A stretch of DNA of 32,172 nucleotides from Ignisphaera aggregans (lineage in GTDB: Archaea; Thermoproteota; Thermoprotei_A; Sulfolobales; Ignisphaeraceae): NCBI GenBank assembly GCA_015662595.1, contig DQTV01000074.1:1-32172 (forward strand), written 5' to 3'. Each line of letters starts with the position of its first letter. The first letter of the stretch is position 1. Made by a program: the position numbers and the translations under genes. Below are positions 7,933 through 16,084 of this stretch, piece after piece. Below the pieces are notes generated by a model that saw nothing but the letters and a program-made list of their open reading frames with translations, did no database searches and was not told the origin of the DNA.

Positions 7933-9471
7933 TTAGACAAGTTTGACCTCCATTTCAAAACCTAGCTTTTCCAACCGCCTCCGGAGTTTACGAACCTTTT
8001 TGTTTATGGCAGACGTATAGAGCATACGCGGTACTGAAAGTATGACATGCTGACCCTCTATCTCCACGTCTGCGTATGGCAAGGCTTTCTTTACTATATC
8101 AAGTATGCGCTCCTTAATGACATCCTTCTGAATCTTTTTCACAGGCACAACAACTGTTTGCTCACCAAAGGTGTATATCTCATACTCAAGCTCTCCAGTT
8201 AGAAAATCTCTAACTTCAACCACTGGCCTAGCTAGCTCAGCCTCTCGGAGTCCCGTAGGCAGTTTCACCGTCATAGATATATCGTAGACCTTCGCTACTC
8301 TCCCGCGATCTATGAATATTACTGTATCAATTATGCTCGGTACCATTCCCAAATCCACACGATTGAGAAATCTTTGTATAGCATCTATAGGCGAAGTTGC
8401 GTGAACTACACCTATCATTCCAATACCCGCAAGCCTTAAGTCGATGTATATTTTAAAGTCCTCATCATTGCGCATCTCATCAAAAACCGTGTAATCCGGG
8501 CGACTAAGCAATAGTATATCGTGTAGTTCTCCTGGAGAAGCAAAGGCTTTTGAGTACTGTGATATTGTGGGAGGCAATCTCATATCTCTAGGCGCTTCTA
8601 TTGTTTTCACAATCTTACCCTTACGACTATAGTACTCTGCCAAGGCTTGTGCAAAGGTTGTTTTGCCCATTCCTGGCGCACCAGCAATTAGTATTCCCTC
8701 TGCTCTTTCTTCAAGCCTACGAATGAGCTTCTCAGGTAGGTTATAGTCTTCGAGCCTCAGCTTCACGATAGGCTTAGCGATTGTTATCTCATATCCGTTG
8801 CCTATAGGCGGCATCACTATTACTATCCTATAGTCTTTGAGCTGAACAATCATAGAGCCTGGACGCTCCACCTCTATAGAGCCATTACCAGCTTTGACGT
8901 ACGACAGTATATCCTCAATCAATAACTCTAGCTCCTCTCTACTCAGAATCCTGTTATCCACCGTAACCAGCTCCCATGCACCCGGCTTACCCTTCTTCGC
9001 ACGTATTGGTGCACCCTCTTTGAGATGCAAGCTCAGCGTCTCACTATCCATATACTTCTCAAACCACAGACGTTCCTCAATCCTAGGCTTTAAATAAAGT
9101 ACGTCTATGCCAAAAGCCTTGCATGCCAGCATCTGCAATTCGTTATGTGTAATTACTTTACCACCGATTTTGCTAGCAACCTCCCGCACTATCAGATCAA
9201 CTAAACGCTGATCCACTGCCCTCTCACGTACTCCATCATCTATTACCTCAACAATAGCTAAACCACGTTCTGCCAAGTCCCTGATCCTAGCTAATTCTTG
9301 AAGTCCGAGCATACCGATAGCACTACCTTCAACAGCCTTCTGATCAAAGAACTTAATGAGTATGCGCGGAATCACTATACGTCCTCGTAGTTTCCCTTCC
9401 TCTAAAAGTCTAGATAATGTCCTCTCAATTATTACACTCGTATCCGGTACATAAACATCTTCAAACGCCAT
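7933..9471 (-). CDS. PIN domain, PilT-like ATPase and KH domain protein (COG1855)
   Basis: From ATG 9471 the protein has about 512 residues. The first 130 form a PIN domain (VPDTSVII carrying the first acidic residue, ITHNELQMLA later). A central RecA-type ATPase of the PilT/VirB11 class follows, with Walker A GAPGMGKTT at about 264-272 and a TVFDEMRN Walker B-like segment. A C-terminal KH-like region comes last (KKALPYADVEIEGQHVILSVPRML). It is a conserved archaeal family thought to be a ring ATPase acting on RNA. The substrate is unknown. It is not a pilus motor despite frequent naming as PilT. The track's TTG 9513 adds 14 atypical residues. ATG 9471 opens with the family's AFEDVYVPDTSVII. 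Confidence 0.9.
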   Translation of the reverse strand: MAFEDVYVPDTSVIIERTLSRLLEEGKLRGRIVIPRILIKFFDQKAVEGSAIGMLGLQELARIRDLAERGLAIVEVIDDGVRERAVDQRLVDLIVREVASKIGGKVITHNELQMLACKAFGIDVLYLKPRIEERLWFEKYMDSETLSLHLKEGAPIRAKKGKPGAWELVTVDNRILSREELELLIEDILSYVKAGNGSIEVERPGSMIVQLKDYRIVIVMPPIGNGYEITIAKPIVKLRLEDYNLPEKLIRRLEERAEGILIAGAPGMGKTTFAQALAEYYSRKGKIVKTIEAPRDMRLPPTISQYSKAFASPGELHDILLLSRPDYTVFDEMRNDEDFKIYIDLRLAGIGMIGVVHATSPIDAIQRFLNRVDLGMVPSIIDTVIFIDRGRVAKVYDISMTVKLPTGLREAELARPVVEVRDFLTGELEYEIYTFGEQTVVVPVKKIQKDVIKERILDIVKKALPYADVEIEGQHVILSVPRMLYTSAINKKVRKLRRRLEKLGFEMEVKLV

Positions 9472-9611
9472 CTTCACATTAACGCACCGCACTGCATTAC
9501 TGTACCGTAGCAATTAGTAACGAGTATCGAGGTATATAGGTACATTGTATTAAACAGGATGTGAGGTAAGAGCAACAAAATAGGATAACAACTATTTGTA
9601 TATAACATCAT

Positions 9612-9983
9612 CTACTCTTCATAGTTACGCATCATCACACGCTTTTCTACTCTTCGAGCTTCAAGAGAGCATGCAATATACTCAAAGGCTTTCTCGGGAT
9701 TTGTATGAGCACCACAAGAATAAACATCTACCGTAGCAAAACGGTACTCTGGCCATGTATGTATGGATATGTGGCTCTCAAGCACAATACCCACAACACT
9801 TACACCGAGACCTATTTTCCATGTCTTTACATCTAGAAGTGTCATGTTACCTTCACGTGCAGCATGTCTTACTACGTTGAGTAGGAATGCTACATCACTA
9901 AGCTTCGAATCGTTGCAATCGTAGAGATTCCCAACAACATGCTTACCATATACCAATACCTTTCGCGATGTTAATGCCACCAT
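9612..9983 (-). CDS. pyruvoyl-dependent SpeD-family decarboxylase (S-adenosylmethionine or arginine decarboxylase proenzyme)
   Basis: This 123-residue proenzyme cleaves itself between Glu69 and Ser70 in the segment [13 protein letters not shown], turning Ser70 into the pyruvoyl cofactor. The processing histidine and catalytic cysteine (YSCGAH) are present. In Crenarchaeota one paralogue of this family decarboxylates S-adenosylmethionine for spermidine synthesis, and a second has become an arginine decarboxylase making agmatine. I cannot tell which this is from motifs alone. Agmatine would feed TiaS and putrescine synthesis, and spermidine would feed deoxyhypusine synthase, both encoded here. 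A TATA box at 10014-10023 leaves almost no leader. Confidence 0.9.
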   Translation of the reverse strand: MVALTSRKVLVYGKHVVGNLYDCNDSKLSDVAFLLNVVRHAAREGNMTLLDVKTWKIGLGVSVVGIVLESHISIHTWPEYRFATVDVYSCGAHTNPEKAFEYIACSLEARRVEKRVMMRNYEE

Positions 9984-10013
9984 TTTTGACGCCGGGGGGC
10001 TCTAGTAAGTGGC

Positions 10014-10023
10014 TACTTATATA
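10014..10023 (-). promoter_or_regulatory. TATA box for the SpeD-family gene
   Basis: On the minus strand GTATATAAGT lies about 35 bases from the ATG at 9983, leaving a leader of roughly 10 bases with no Shine-Dalgarno. Confidence 0.5.
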
Positions 10024-10063
10024 CCTTACCACTATAATACAGTTGACTTCACTTAAAAACCCC

Positions 10064-10247
10064 TTATAAACCGGTAAAGCAGGCCCTTGAATCTATGAAC
10101 CTCCCCTTTAAACAACTCCTCATCGCAGACCCGATATGGATACCTACTACCATCCATGTCTGAGCCGTTTCCATATGATTAGGCTTAAGGCTATCTAAAG
10201 CTCGCAGAAATCTATAGGACAAAGCTAGATAGTCGGGGAGCTTCAAG
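10064..10247 (+). other. structured gap: possible long 5' leader or small RNA
   Basis: A TATA-like CTTATAAAC near 10065-10073 could start a plus-strand transcript near 10095, about 150 bases before the next gene, unusually long here. The stretch contains a 9-bp hairpin, 10133-10160 (GATATGGAT / ATCCATGTC, one G-T pair), and a second stem, CTATCTA at 10191-10197 with TAGATAG at 10226-10232. The latter sits just before the GGGGAG Shine-Dalgarno of the next gene. I find no C/D boxes. The 60-residue minus ORF here does not look like a protein. Confidence 0.35.
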
Positions 10248-10550
10248 ATGCTGGAGATAAGGCGTAGCCTAGCTAAGCTATTAGAGGTTGCCGATAGTAA
10301 TTTAAGAGAGAAGATCTCTCAGCTTAGTGAGGAGGAGCGTAAAGTGCTTGAATATTTTGTACAACATATTTCAGTCGGCTCAATAATAGCCTTACGAGAG
10401 TTGAAAGCGTTTTATAGAATTTCGGAACCAAAGAATGTGATAGACAAACTTATATCACTTGGATTGCTAGAACAAGGCACTGGATGCTATAACTTAGCTA
10501 AACCACTTCGAGACTTGCTAATAAAGTTGGTAGGGACTTCACATAGATGA
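10248..10550 (+). CDS. small winged-helix protein
   Basis: This 100-residue protein has a helix-turn-helix pattern: EERKVLEYFVQHISVGSIIALRELK, then SEPKNVIDKLISLGLLEQGTGCYNLAKPLRDLL. That matches a winged-helix DNA-binding fold with a recognition helix and a short wing. No ligand domain is present. GGGGAG stands 7 bases before the ATG. Its TGA overlaps the ATG of the hydrolase gene (ATGA), so translation is probably coupled. It might regulate its own operon, perhaps through the inverted repeat just upstream, but nothing in the sequence proves a target. Confidence 0.75.
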   Translation: MLEIRRSLAKLLEVADSNLREKISQLSEEERKVLEYFVQHISVGSIIALRELKAFYRISEPKNVIDKLISLGLLEQGTGCYNLAKPLRDLLIKLVGTSHR

Positions 10551-11398
10551 TATTCGCAGACGCTCATCTACATTCAAACCCTGTCTCTGGGCTAGGAATA
10601 GAAAAGATTGCTAAGAGATTTAAATCGCTTGGAGGTTGGTTCATGGCTCTCGTTTCCTTACCTCCTACACACTACGGTTTACAACAGGATCGCGATGGCT
10701 ATGTGAAGGCTATAGATATAACAATAGCTGAATGCCGCAAAGCTCGAAGTTTAGGTCTGCGTGTAGCCTGTTTTGCAGGTATTCATCCCGCAGATCTAGA
10801 GAAGTTGCTAACTAGACATATGGCAGATCCCAGAAAAGTACTAGAGCTTAGTGAATATGTACTCAGGGAGATAGCTCGAAGGTGTCAGGAGGGCTTACTA
10901 GATGGTATTGGCGAAATCGGTCGTCCGCACTACACAACAAGGCCGGAGGCTTTCGTAATTAACGAGTTGATTATGAATAAGGCGCTAACTCTAGCTAAGG
11001 ACCTTAACGTAGTTGTACATCTACATCTAGAGCAGGGTGGGATCGTCACAGTAATGGATATAAATCAGCGGGTAGAGACATTGAGGTTAATGAAGGGTAA
11101 GATCATCCTACATCACCTGGACTACAAGACGGCAAGAGAAGCCGTTAGATATGGCTTACCATTCACAATACCCGCAAAATATCCCCTACTCAAACACGCA
11201 TTCACTCACTTAGAGCCAGTATATATGATTGAGAGTGACTATATCGATGACCCAAAAAGGCCCGGGGTCGCTGCATATCCATGGGATGTAATAGAGATCC
11301 AGCTCACTCTTCTGAAGGAAGGTGTCGTGAATGAGGAGTATCTATATAAATTGAACGTTGACAATATCGTTACGGTATACGGTGTTGAACCTCCTTAG
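10547..11398 (+). CDS. TatD-related metal-dependent hydrolase (COG1831)
   Basis: This 283-residue TIM-barrel amidohydrolase belongs to the archaeal branch of the TatD/urease superfamily. Metal ligands are visible: His7 and His9 in DAHLHSNP, a glutamate in GIGEIGRPHY, histidines in VVHLHLEQ and ILHHLD, and an aspartate in the ESDYIDDP segment. TatD proteins are often 3'-5' DNases. The substrate of this archaeal branch is not known, so a nuclease function should not be assumed. It overlaps the winged-helix gene by four bases and converges with the next operon, with 16 bases between stops. Confidence 0.85.
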   Translation: MIFADAHLHSNPVSGLGIEKIAKRFKSLGGWFMALVSLPPTHYGLQQDRDGYVKAIDITIAECRKARSLGLRVACFAGIHPADLEKLLTRHMADPRKVLELSEYVLREIARRCQEGLLDGIGEIGRPHYTTRPEAFVINELIMNKALTLAKDLNVVVHLHLEQGGIVTVMDINQRVETLRLMKGKIILHHLDYKTAREAVRYGLPFTIPAKYPLLKHAFTHLEPVYMIESDYIDDPKRPGVAAYPWDVIEIQLTLLKEGVVNEEYLYKLNVDNIVTVYGVEPP

Positions 11399-11414
11399 CA
11401 TCTACATGCCTTGG

Positions 11415-11729
11415 CTACGCACTCTCACGAAGTTTCTCTATAAGTAGCTGTATCCTGGACATGAGACATCCATCTACACATGAGTTATAACATTCAAGGG
11501 ACCTGCTACCTGTTGATACGTCACGGCATTCCATATCGCATTGACGTATACAAGGAGCTTTATTTACCTCAATTATCATTAGCCTATCATGTCTATGCAC
11601 TTGTATCAAGTGTATAGCACCTCTATGACGTAGTAGTTCAAGTAGTTTATCCCCAAGCGTAAGGGGAAGCACAGTAAAGCCATAGCGCTTGATTGACGCT
11701 ATAAAACTCTGCACTAAATTTTCACTCAA
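11415..11729 (-). CDS. hypothetical protein with twin CX3CX3C motifs
   Basis: I do not recognise this 104-residue protein. Its first half is an alpha/beta segment (FTVLPLTLGDKLLELLRHRGAIHLIQV). The second half carries six cysteines, 60, 64, 68 and 80, 84, 88, as CIRQCDMEC then 11 residues then CYNSCVDGC, followed by a helix. Two CX3CX3C helices separated by a short loop would pack as a helical hairpin locked by disulfides, or could bind metal. The start TTG overlaps the upstream stop by 8 bases and has GGGGGT 5 bases upstream. It is the last gene of a three-gene overlapping operon. Confidence 0.7.
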   Translation of the reverse strand: MSENLVQSFIASIKRYGFTVLPLTLGDKLLELLRHRGAIHLIQVHRHDRLMIIEVNKAPCIRQCDMECRDVSTGSRSLECYNSCVDGCLMSRIQLLIEKLRESA

Positions 11730-12138
11730 AACATACCCCCGTACCTAGGTTTATTCTTCGATAGGGGATCCTTAAGTGCATAAGCACTTTCTCTACAACT
11801 GACCAATATCTACGATTACCAAACACACAACGAATCTTTCCATTGACGTACTTTACGCGAAACACCTTAGTCCCGTCCGTCGTATATACCTCTATGTACC
11901 CCTTAACCTCATTCCTTAAGTTCTTTACAAGCGTTACATAGACTAGCAATTCATTGTCCTTTAAATCCGTATATAAATAGTATGCAAATCCCTTTGCATA
12001 GAGTGGTTTAACAGTTTCAGTGCGTAAAGCTATAGGTTCACGAATCTCTAATCCCTCCTTCGAAACTACAAAAGCTAATGCTCTACATGCATGCTTGCCC
12101 GAACGACTACGGGAGTTTTCTATACGTATCCTCAACAT
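11722..12138 (-). CDS. hypothetical beta-rich protein, middle gene of the small operon
   Basis: I do not recognise this 138-residue protein. The pattern is mainly beta strands (GFAYYLYTDLKDNELLVYVTLVKN, YIEVYTTDGTKVFRVKYVNGKIRCVFG) with a basic N-terminus (RIRIENSRSRSGKHACR) and a basic helix near the end. It has three cysteines, one at the C-terminus. No signal peptide or membrane segment is seen. It overlaps the upstream gene by 7 bases and the downstream one by 8, so all three are probably translated as a coupled set and may act together. Confidence 0.65.
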   Translation of the reverse strand: MLRIRIENSRSRSGKHACRALAFVVSKEGLEIREPIALRTETVKPLYAKGFAYYLYTDLKDNELLVYVTLVKNLRNEVKGYIEVYTTDGTKVFRVKYVNGKIRCVFGNRRYWSVVEKVLMHLRIPYRRINLGTGVCFE

Positions 12139-12383
12139 CTACCTAACCTCAATACTGCTTGTTTCACATCCCTTTTTGGTATACATGGATATCTTACGCT
12201 TATACACATAGTGTTACCGTATAGCGAATTGAGATGTACTAATACCTCTCCATCTATGTCTAGCAGTTGAACATTCTGAACATTTTCCTCTAACACCATC
12301 TTACCTGTAGCGTCATACACTAAGATTTTAACTCGATATTCTCCTCTTTCTATGCATAGTCTTACAACGTATTCTTTAGACAT
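12132..12383 (-). CDS. hypothetical small beta-rich protein, first gene of the operon
   Basis: I do not recognise this 83-residue protein. It reads as a compact beta-sandwich or barrel (YVVRLCIERGEYRVKILVYDATGKMVLEENV). It has four cysteines, including CISVRYPC and a C-terminal one, which fits disulfide-stabilised proteins of hyperthermophiles. The track's GTG 12392 is less likely than ATG 12383, which has AGGTG 6 bases upstream. It is divergent from the adenosine-specific kinase gene. Its leader contains an inverted repeat whose downstream arm adjoins the Shine-Dalgarno. Confidence 0.65.
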   Translation of the reverse strand: MSKEYVVRLCIERGEYRVKILVYDATGKMVLEENVQNVQLLDIDGEVLVHLNSLYGNTMCISVRYPCIPKRDVKQAVLRLGRC

Positions 12384-12392
12384 GTGTAGCAC

Positions 12393-12431
12393 CTGAAGCC
12401 CTTAACCCTACAACATTTGTAACGCTTCAGA
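12393..12431 (-). repeat. inverted repeat in the leader of the three-gene operon
   Basis: CTGAAGC (12393-12399) pairs with GCTTCAG (12425-12431). Between them a nested TACAA-ATG-TTGTA hairpin is also possible. On the minus-strand RNA the downstream arm runs directly into the AGGTG Shine-Dalgarno. A minus-strand TATA (ACTTATAATT, about 12446-12456) predicts transcription to begin near 12427, so whether the whole stem is transcribed is borderline. Confidence 0.4.
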
Positions 12432-12521
12432 CAAGAGGTCGTTTAACGCTAACAATTATAAGTATCCTCGGCTTTAAAAGAACTGAAGATTCACTGCGAC
12501 ATCTATGCGTAGGTGATGTCA

Positions 12522-13013
12522 ATGAGTGTGGTGAAGCTTAGTGTCGTGCCCATACCTATTCCGGAGGGTGCAAACGTCATAATCGGTCAGAGCCATTTTA
12601 TAAAAACCGTTGAGGACCTCTATGAGGCGTTAGTCACGAGCGTTCCTAACATAAAGTTCGGTCTCGCCTTTAATGAAGCTAGTGGTAAGCGATTAGTGAG
12701 ATACGAGGGCAACGATGAGGAGCTGGTAAGGTATGCAATTGAGGCAGCTAAAGCTATTGGTGCTGGACATATCTTTGTGCTGTATATAAGGAATGCTTGG
12801 CCTATAAACGTGCTAAACGTTATCAAGCATGTACAGGAGGTCGTCAGAGTATTTGTCGCTACTGCTAATCCAGTGCAGGTCATTGTAGCCGAAACAGATC
12901 AGGGTAGGGCAGTTCTTGGCGTGGTAGATGGGTATACTCCACTAGGTGTTGAGAGTGAAGAGGATAGACGTGAACGTCATGAATTTCTGCGAAAGATAGG
13001 GTACAAGAAGTGA
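12522..13013 (+). CDS. adenosine-specific kinase family protein (PF04008, COG1839)
   Basis: This 163-residue protein matches the archaeal/thermophile family named after a Pyrobaculum structure as adenosine-specific kinase. Matching blocks are [69 protein letters not shown] and [29 protein letters not shown]. The enzymatic name comes from ligand binding rather than full biochemical proof. The track begins at GTG 12513. I choose ATG 12522 because AGGTGA ends 5 bases before it. A TATA-like CTTTAAAAG at 12472-12480 gives a leader of about 20 bases. The next gene follows 6 bases after the stop. Confidence 0.88.
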   Translation: MSVVKLSVVPIPIPEGANVIIGQSHFIKTVEDLYEALVTSVPNIKFGLAFNEASGKRLVRYEGNDEELVRYAIEAAKAIGAGHIFVLYIRNAWPINVLNVIKHVQEVVRVFVATANPVQVIVAETDQGRAVLGVVDGYTPLGVESEEDRRERHEFLRKIGYKK

Positions 13014-13019
13014 AATGCT

Positions 13020-13649
13020 ATGGTAACGGCCAATATCGAGGTATACAAGCTTGATCAGGTAACGATAGACACAATCGCGCTTCCTCTCTATAGGAAGTTA
13101 GCCTCTGAGGTTATGGATATAGACGATAATTTAGTGAAAAAGTTTGCAGAGAATGAAGACTTAGCCATATCGTGGCTAATGAGCTTAGCTTCAAGTAAAG
13201 GCGTAGATATGATTAGAATCGTGATACCTATCAACAACAGTGTGATAGAGTATGCATACACCGTCCCAAAGAAAGGGGCTGTAAGTATCATGGTCTTCCC
13301 TCGCATTACACGCGTACATAGAATCCTGCTCCTTGATGCTATTCAGAATCCTGAGTCATTACGTGAGATAGTCATCGATACTCACTCCTCTTCAGAATGC
13401 CTCAGAGTGACTGACCTACCACCTGAGTATTACGTGTATGAAATCCCACTCTTCAAAGAGACAATAAAGGCTTTAAGTAACAAGACCATAGTTTTTCAAA
13501 CAGATGATGGTATAGCGATTGTTGACTGTTCTAAGCTGTATACAATTACGTCTTCGAGAGATAGAGCTGAAGTCACAAAGGAAAAGAGTAGAAGGCGTCG
13601 CAAGAAGCAAAAGTCAAGAAAGACACGCCGCGCTACATCATCCAAGTAA
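13020..13649 (+). CDS. hypothetical protein with a strongly basic C-terminal tail
   Basis: I do not recognise this 209-residue protein. The main body (about 1-180) is a soluble alpha/beta fold: an N-terminal helix pair, a strand-rich centre (MIRIVIPINNSVIEYAYTVP, AVSIMVFPRITRV), and LSNKTIVFQTDDGIAIVDC near the end. The last 30 residues are almost all Lys, Arg, Ser and Thr (SRRRRKKQKSRKTRR), a likely disordered nucleic-acid-binding tail. It is co-transcribed with the adenosine-specific kinase-family gene. Its 3' end overlaps the convergent argF by 12 bases, so the tail-coding region is also antisense to argF. Confidence 0.7.
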   Translation: MVTANIEVYKLDQVTIDTIALPLYRKLASEVMDIDDNLVKKFAENEDLAISWLMSLASSKGVDMIRIVIPINNSVIEYAYTVPKKGAVSIMVFPRITRVHRILLLDAIQNPESLREIVIDTHSSSECLRVTDLPPEYYVYEIPLFKETIKALSNKTIVFQTDDGIAIVDCSKLYTITSSRDRAEVTKEKSRRRRKKQKSRKTRRATSSK

Positions 13650-14582
13650 CACCGCTAAGACAGCTTTCGCTGTATGGAGTCTATTCTCTGCTTGATCCCA
13701 TACAACTGAATTCGCTGATTCAATCACATCTTCAGTTACTTCTTCTCCACGACGTGCGGGTAAGCAGTGCATGAATATGTAATCCTTTTTTGCATACTTA
13801 ACCAACTCTGCATTAACTTGATAAGGGCTAAGATCCCTTAACCTTCGCTCTCTCTCAGCTTCTTGACCCATACTTACCCAGACATCCGTATATATTACGT
13901 CTGCATCGCGTACAGCTTCTATAGGATCACGAGTTATAATGATCTGAGCATTACTCTTACGGGCATCTTCCTCAGCAAGTCTTAAGATTTCGGGACGTGG
14001 ATCATAACCTGGGGCTGTAGCTATATAGAGCTTTCCGCCAAGCTTAGCAATAGCTAGCATGAGACTGTGCAGAACGTTGTCTGCACCATCACCTAAGAAC
14101 GCTATCTTTAGTTTGGATATATCCCCTTTCTTCTCGATTATAGTCATCACATCGGCCAACGCTTGCAATGGATGTTCAAGGTCGCTAAGCGCATTTATGA
14201 CAGGCACTTTTGCGTACTCAGCTAATTCTATCAACGACTTATGACTATATACCCGTGCCGCAATACCATCTAAATACCTATCAAGAACCCTCGCTGTATC
14301 CTTTATAGGTTCACCACGCCCTAACTGAAGCTCCTGGGCAGAAAAGTAAAGCGCTACACCACCAAGCTGAAGCATAGCTACCTGAAGACTTACTCTTGTT
14401 CTCGTGCTATGCTTCTCAAATATCATACCGAGAATTTTCCCTGATAGTAAGGGTATCGATCGCTCACCTAGATAGTACCTACGCTTAAAATCAAAGCTTA
14501 GATCTATCAATGCTCTGAGCTCCTCCGGAGATAGATCTGCAATAGATATCAGGTCCCGACCTCGTAAAGTCTTGAGATGCAT
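13638..14582 (-). CDS. argF: ornithine carbamoyltransferase
   Basis: This cytoplasmic enzyme joins carbamoyl phosphate and ornithine to give citrulline in arginine synthesis. The carbamoyl-phosphate site FEKHSTRTR is at about residues 55-63. ALSDLEHPLQALADVMT is the shared transcarbamylase block, and the ornithine-binding HCLPARRGEEV follows near residue 272. VWDQAENRLH ends the protein as usual. At 314 residues it is full length. GGGAGGT sits very close to the ATG. Aspartate carbamoyltransferase is excluded by the HCLP motif. Arginine made here could supply agmatine and polyamines through the SpeD-family enzyme. Confidence 0.95.
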   Translation of the reverse strand: MHLKTLRGRDLISIADLSPEELRALIDLSFDFKRRYYLGERSIPLLSGKILGMIFEKHSTRTRVSLQVAMLQLGGVALYFSAQELQLGRGEPIKDTARVLDRYLDGIAARVYSHKSLIELAEYAKVPVINALSDLEHPLQALADVMTIIEKKGDISKLKIAFLGDGADNVLHSLMLAIAKLGGKLYIATAPGYDPRPEILRLAEEDARKSNAQIIITRDPIEAVRDADVIYTDVWVSMGQEAERERRLRDLSPYQVNAELVKYAKKDYIFMHCLPARRGEEVTEDVIESANSVVWDQAENRLHTAKAVLAVLLG

Positions 14583-14643
14583 ATACCTCCCATAACCAGA
14601 GCACAGTGCATAAAAATTTAAGCTATTGAGTATACACCAAGAG

Positions 14644-15702
14644 CTACTTGCGCTTAAACCACATATCTAGACTCGTTATCTTGCCTCGGAAGTACTCTCT
14701 ATACGCTTTCTTGAGCCTTTGAAGAGCGTTCTCTACGCGATCGAGCGAGAAGTCGTGTTCATGTACGAGAATTTCTATAATTCTCTTCTCGTCCGGTTCA
14801 TGCCATTCTAGCTTGTATTCGTCTATCACATTCGGGTTAAGGAAATACTCTCTGATCTTTAAGGGATCTTCAGGAAACGTAGCTTGAGGTAAGATCTTCA
14901 ACACTTTCTCTAAGGATCCGTGAGCTTTTATAAGTTGGTATGCTGATTTAGGACCTATCCCGGGTACGCCATCAGGATTATAATCAGTGCCTATCAGAAT
15001 AGCTATGTCTATGAGCTGACTTCGCGTAATGCCAAGGGCTTTTAAAACCTTGTCCAGCTCTATGACCTCGGGCTTTATCTCTACATACACATCCTTTCCA
15101 GGTAGTTTTCGACGCCCAGATATAGTCAAGTTACGAATTAGTCTAGGTGCACCAAATAACAGAGCATCATAGTCTTGACTCGCAACAGCCCATGCATCGC
15201 CCTTCCGTGCAATGTGAGCGGCTTGTGCTTCACCTTCGCTAGGGGCTTGAACGTACGGCACTCCCATGGCATCCAACAAACGCTTAGCGCTTTCAACCAT
15301 TTCTTGAGTTAGCCTTATAGCTTGAACACTATATTTACGAGCTTCCTCAACCCTCCCCTCAGCGTATGCTTTCTCCGCTAGTTCGGCAGCCTTCTCTCTT
15401 CGCATTCTTCGACGCTCAACCTCATATCGCTTTATCTCCGGGGGCATACCGTCAAAGACATAAACGGGTTTTATTCCATGCTCCATAAGGTTGATCGTTC
15501 TATAAAACAGCCCGCTCAAATGACTCGTAACTCTTCCTTTCCTATCAATCAACGGGGTTCCGTCCGGCTGACGTATCGCAGCAAGAAACTGATATAGCGC
15601 ATTATAAGCATCCAACGCTACCACTTTACCCATCAACTCTCTGAGGTCAGTAATTTCACGCCGGGCATCCTCTGGTATAAGCTCCCTTAGGTTTACACCC
15701 AT
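14644..15702 (-). CDS. fen: flap endonuclease 1
   Basis: FEN1 removes 5' flaps during Okazaki-fragment maturation and base-excision repair. Acidic metal-binding residues are in place: [28 protein letters not shown] and [15 protein letters not shown] (the helix-hairpin-helix). The C-terminus [11 protein letters not shown] resembles a PCNA-interacting peptide. At 352 residues it is standard. The track's TTG 15711 adds three residues. ATG 15702 gives the family's universal GVNLRELIP start. It is upstream of argF on the same strand with a 61-base gap that has its own TATA-like element. The 115-base gap behind it shows no RNA I can support. Confidence 0.95.
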   Translation of the reverse strand: MGVNLRELIPEDARREITDLRELMGKVVALDAYNALYQFLAAIRQPDGTPLIDRKGRVTSHLSGLFYRTINLMEHGIKPVYVFDGMPPEIKRYEVERRRMRREKAAELAEKAYAEGRVEEARKYSVQAIRLTQEMVESAKRLLDAMGVPYVQAPSEGEAQAAHIARKGDAWAVASQDYDALLFGAPRLIRNLTISGRRKLPGKDVYVEIKPEVIELDKVLKALGITRSQLIDIAILIGTDYNPDGVPGIGPKSAYQLIKAHGSLEKVLKILPQATFPEDPLKIREYFLNPNVIDEYKLEWHEPDEKRIIEILVHEHDFSLDRVENALQRLKKAYREYFRGKITSLDMWFKRK

Positions 15703-15817
15703 GATTCTCAACCAAATACCGCTAACCTGTAGCCCATCACACTGATTCCTACATATCTAACTAATTAGCGCAAATTGTCAGTTGCGAACAGCTATACATT
15801 TCATTAGATCGGAACTG

Positions 15818-16045
15818 TTAAGCTGTTGACCTATACTTTTTCAATACTATCAGCTTAACCTCACGCGACGCTCTAATCGAGATGAAGCCCTCTATCTCCA
15901 TACTCATCAACATATTTAACAGTTGACTGTAAGAGATATCGAATTCTTTCCTCAACATTTCATAGAGATCTCTATCCGTTGCAGAGCCTCCTTTCAATCT
16001 CAGATATTCAAGTATTCTGAACTGGATCCTTCTTTTGCTGAACAT
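15818..16045 (-). CDS. small winged-helix protein
   Basis: This 75-residue protein is a bare winged helix: QFRILEYLRLKGGSATDRDLYEMLRKEFDISYSQLLNMLMSMEIEGFISI, with a short beta wing at the end and basic ends. It is third in a unit with the zinc ribbon and EF-1beta, 39 bases after EF-1beta, but no clear Shine-Dalgarno is seen. A transcription or RNA-binding role is likely from the fold. The target is unknown. Confidence 0.7.
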   Translation of the reverse strand: MFSKRRIQFRILEYLRLKGGSATDRDLYEMLRKEFDISYSQLLNMLMSMEIEGFISIRASREVKLIVLKKYRSTA

Positions 16046-16084
16046 ACTTAATAGCTACAACCTAACTTAGTTACTAATCGATCT

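Noticed and set aside
7933-9471. Annotating the PIN-ATPase as a type IV pilus retraction motor PilT
   Set aside because: The N-terminal PIN domain and C-terminal KH-like domain identify the archaeal COG1855 family, not a pilus motor.
9600-9660. GTGATGATG near the end of the SpeD-family gene, C-box-like on the minus strand
   Set aside because: No CTGA D box follows at the right distance, so it does not make a C/D sRNA.
10064-10246. 60-residue minus-strand ORF between the SpeD-family gene and the winged-helix gene
   Set aside because: Its sequence shows no protein-like pattern or good Shine-Dalgarno, and it overlaps plus-strand hairpins and a promoter.
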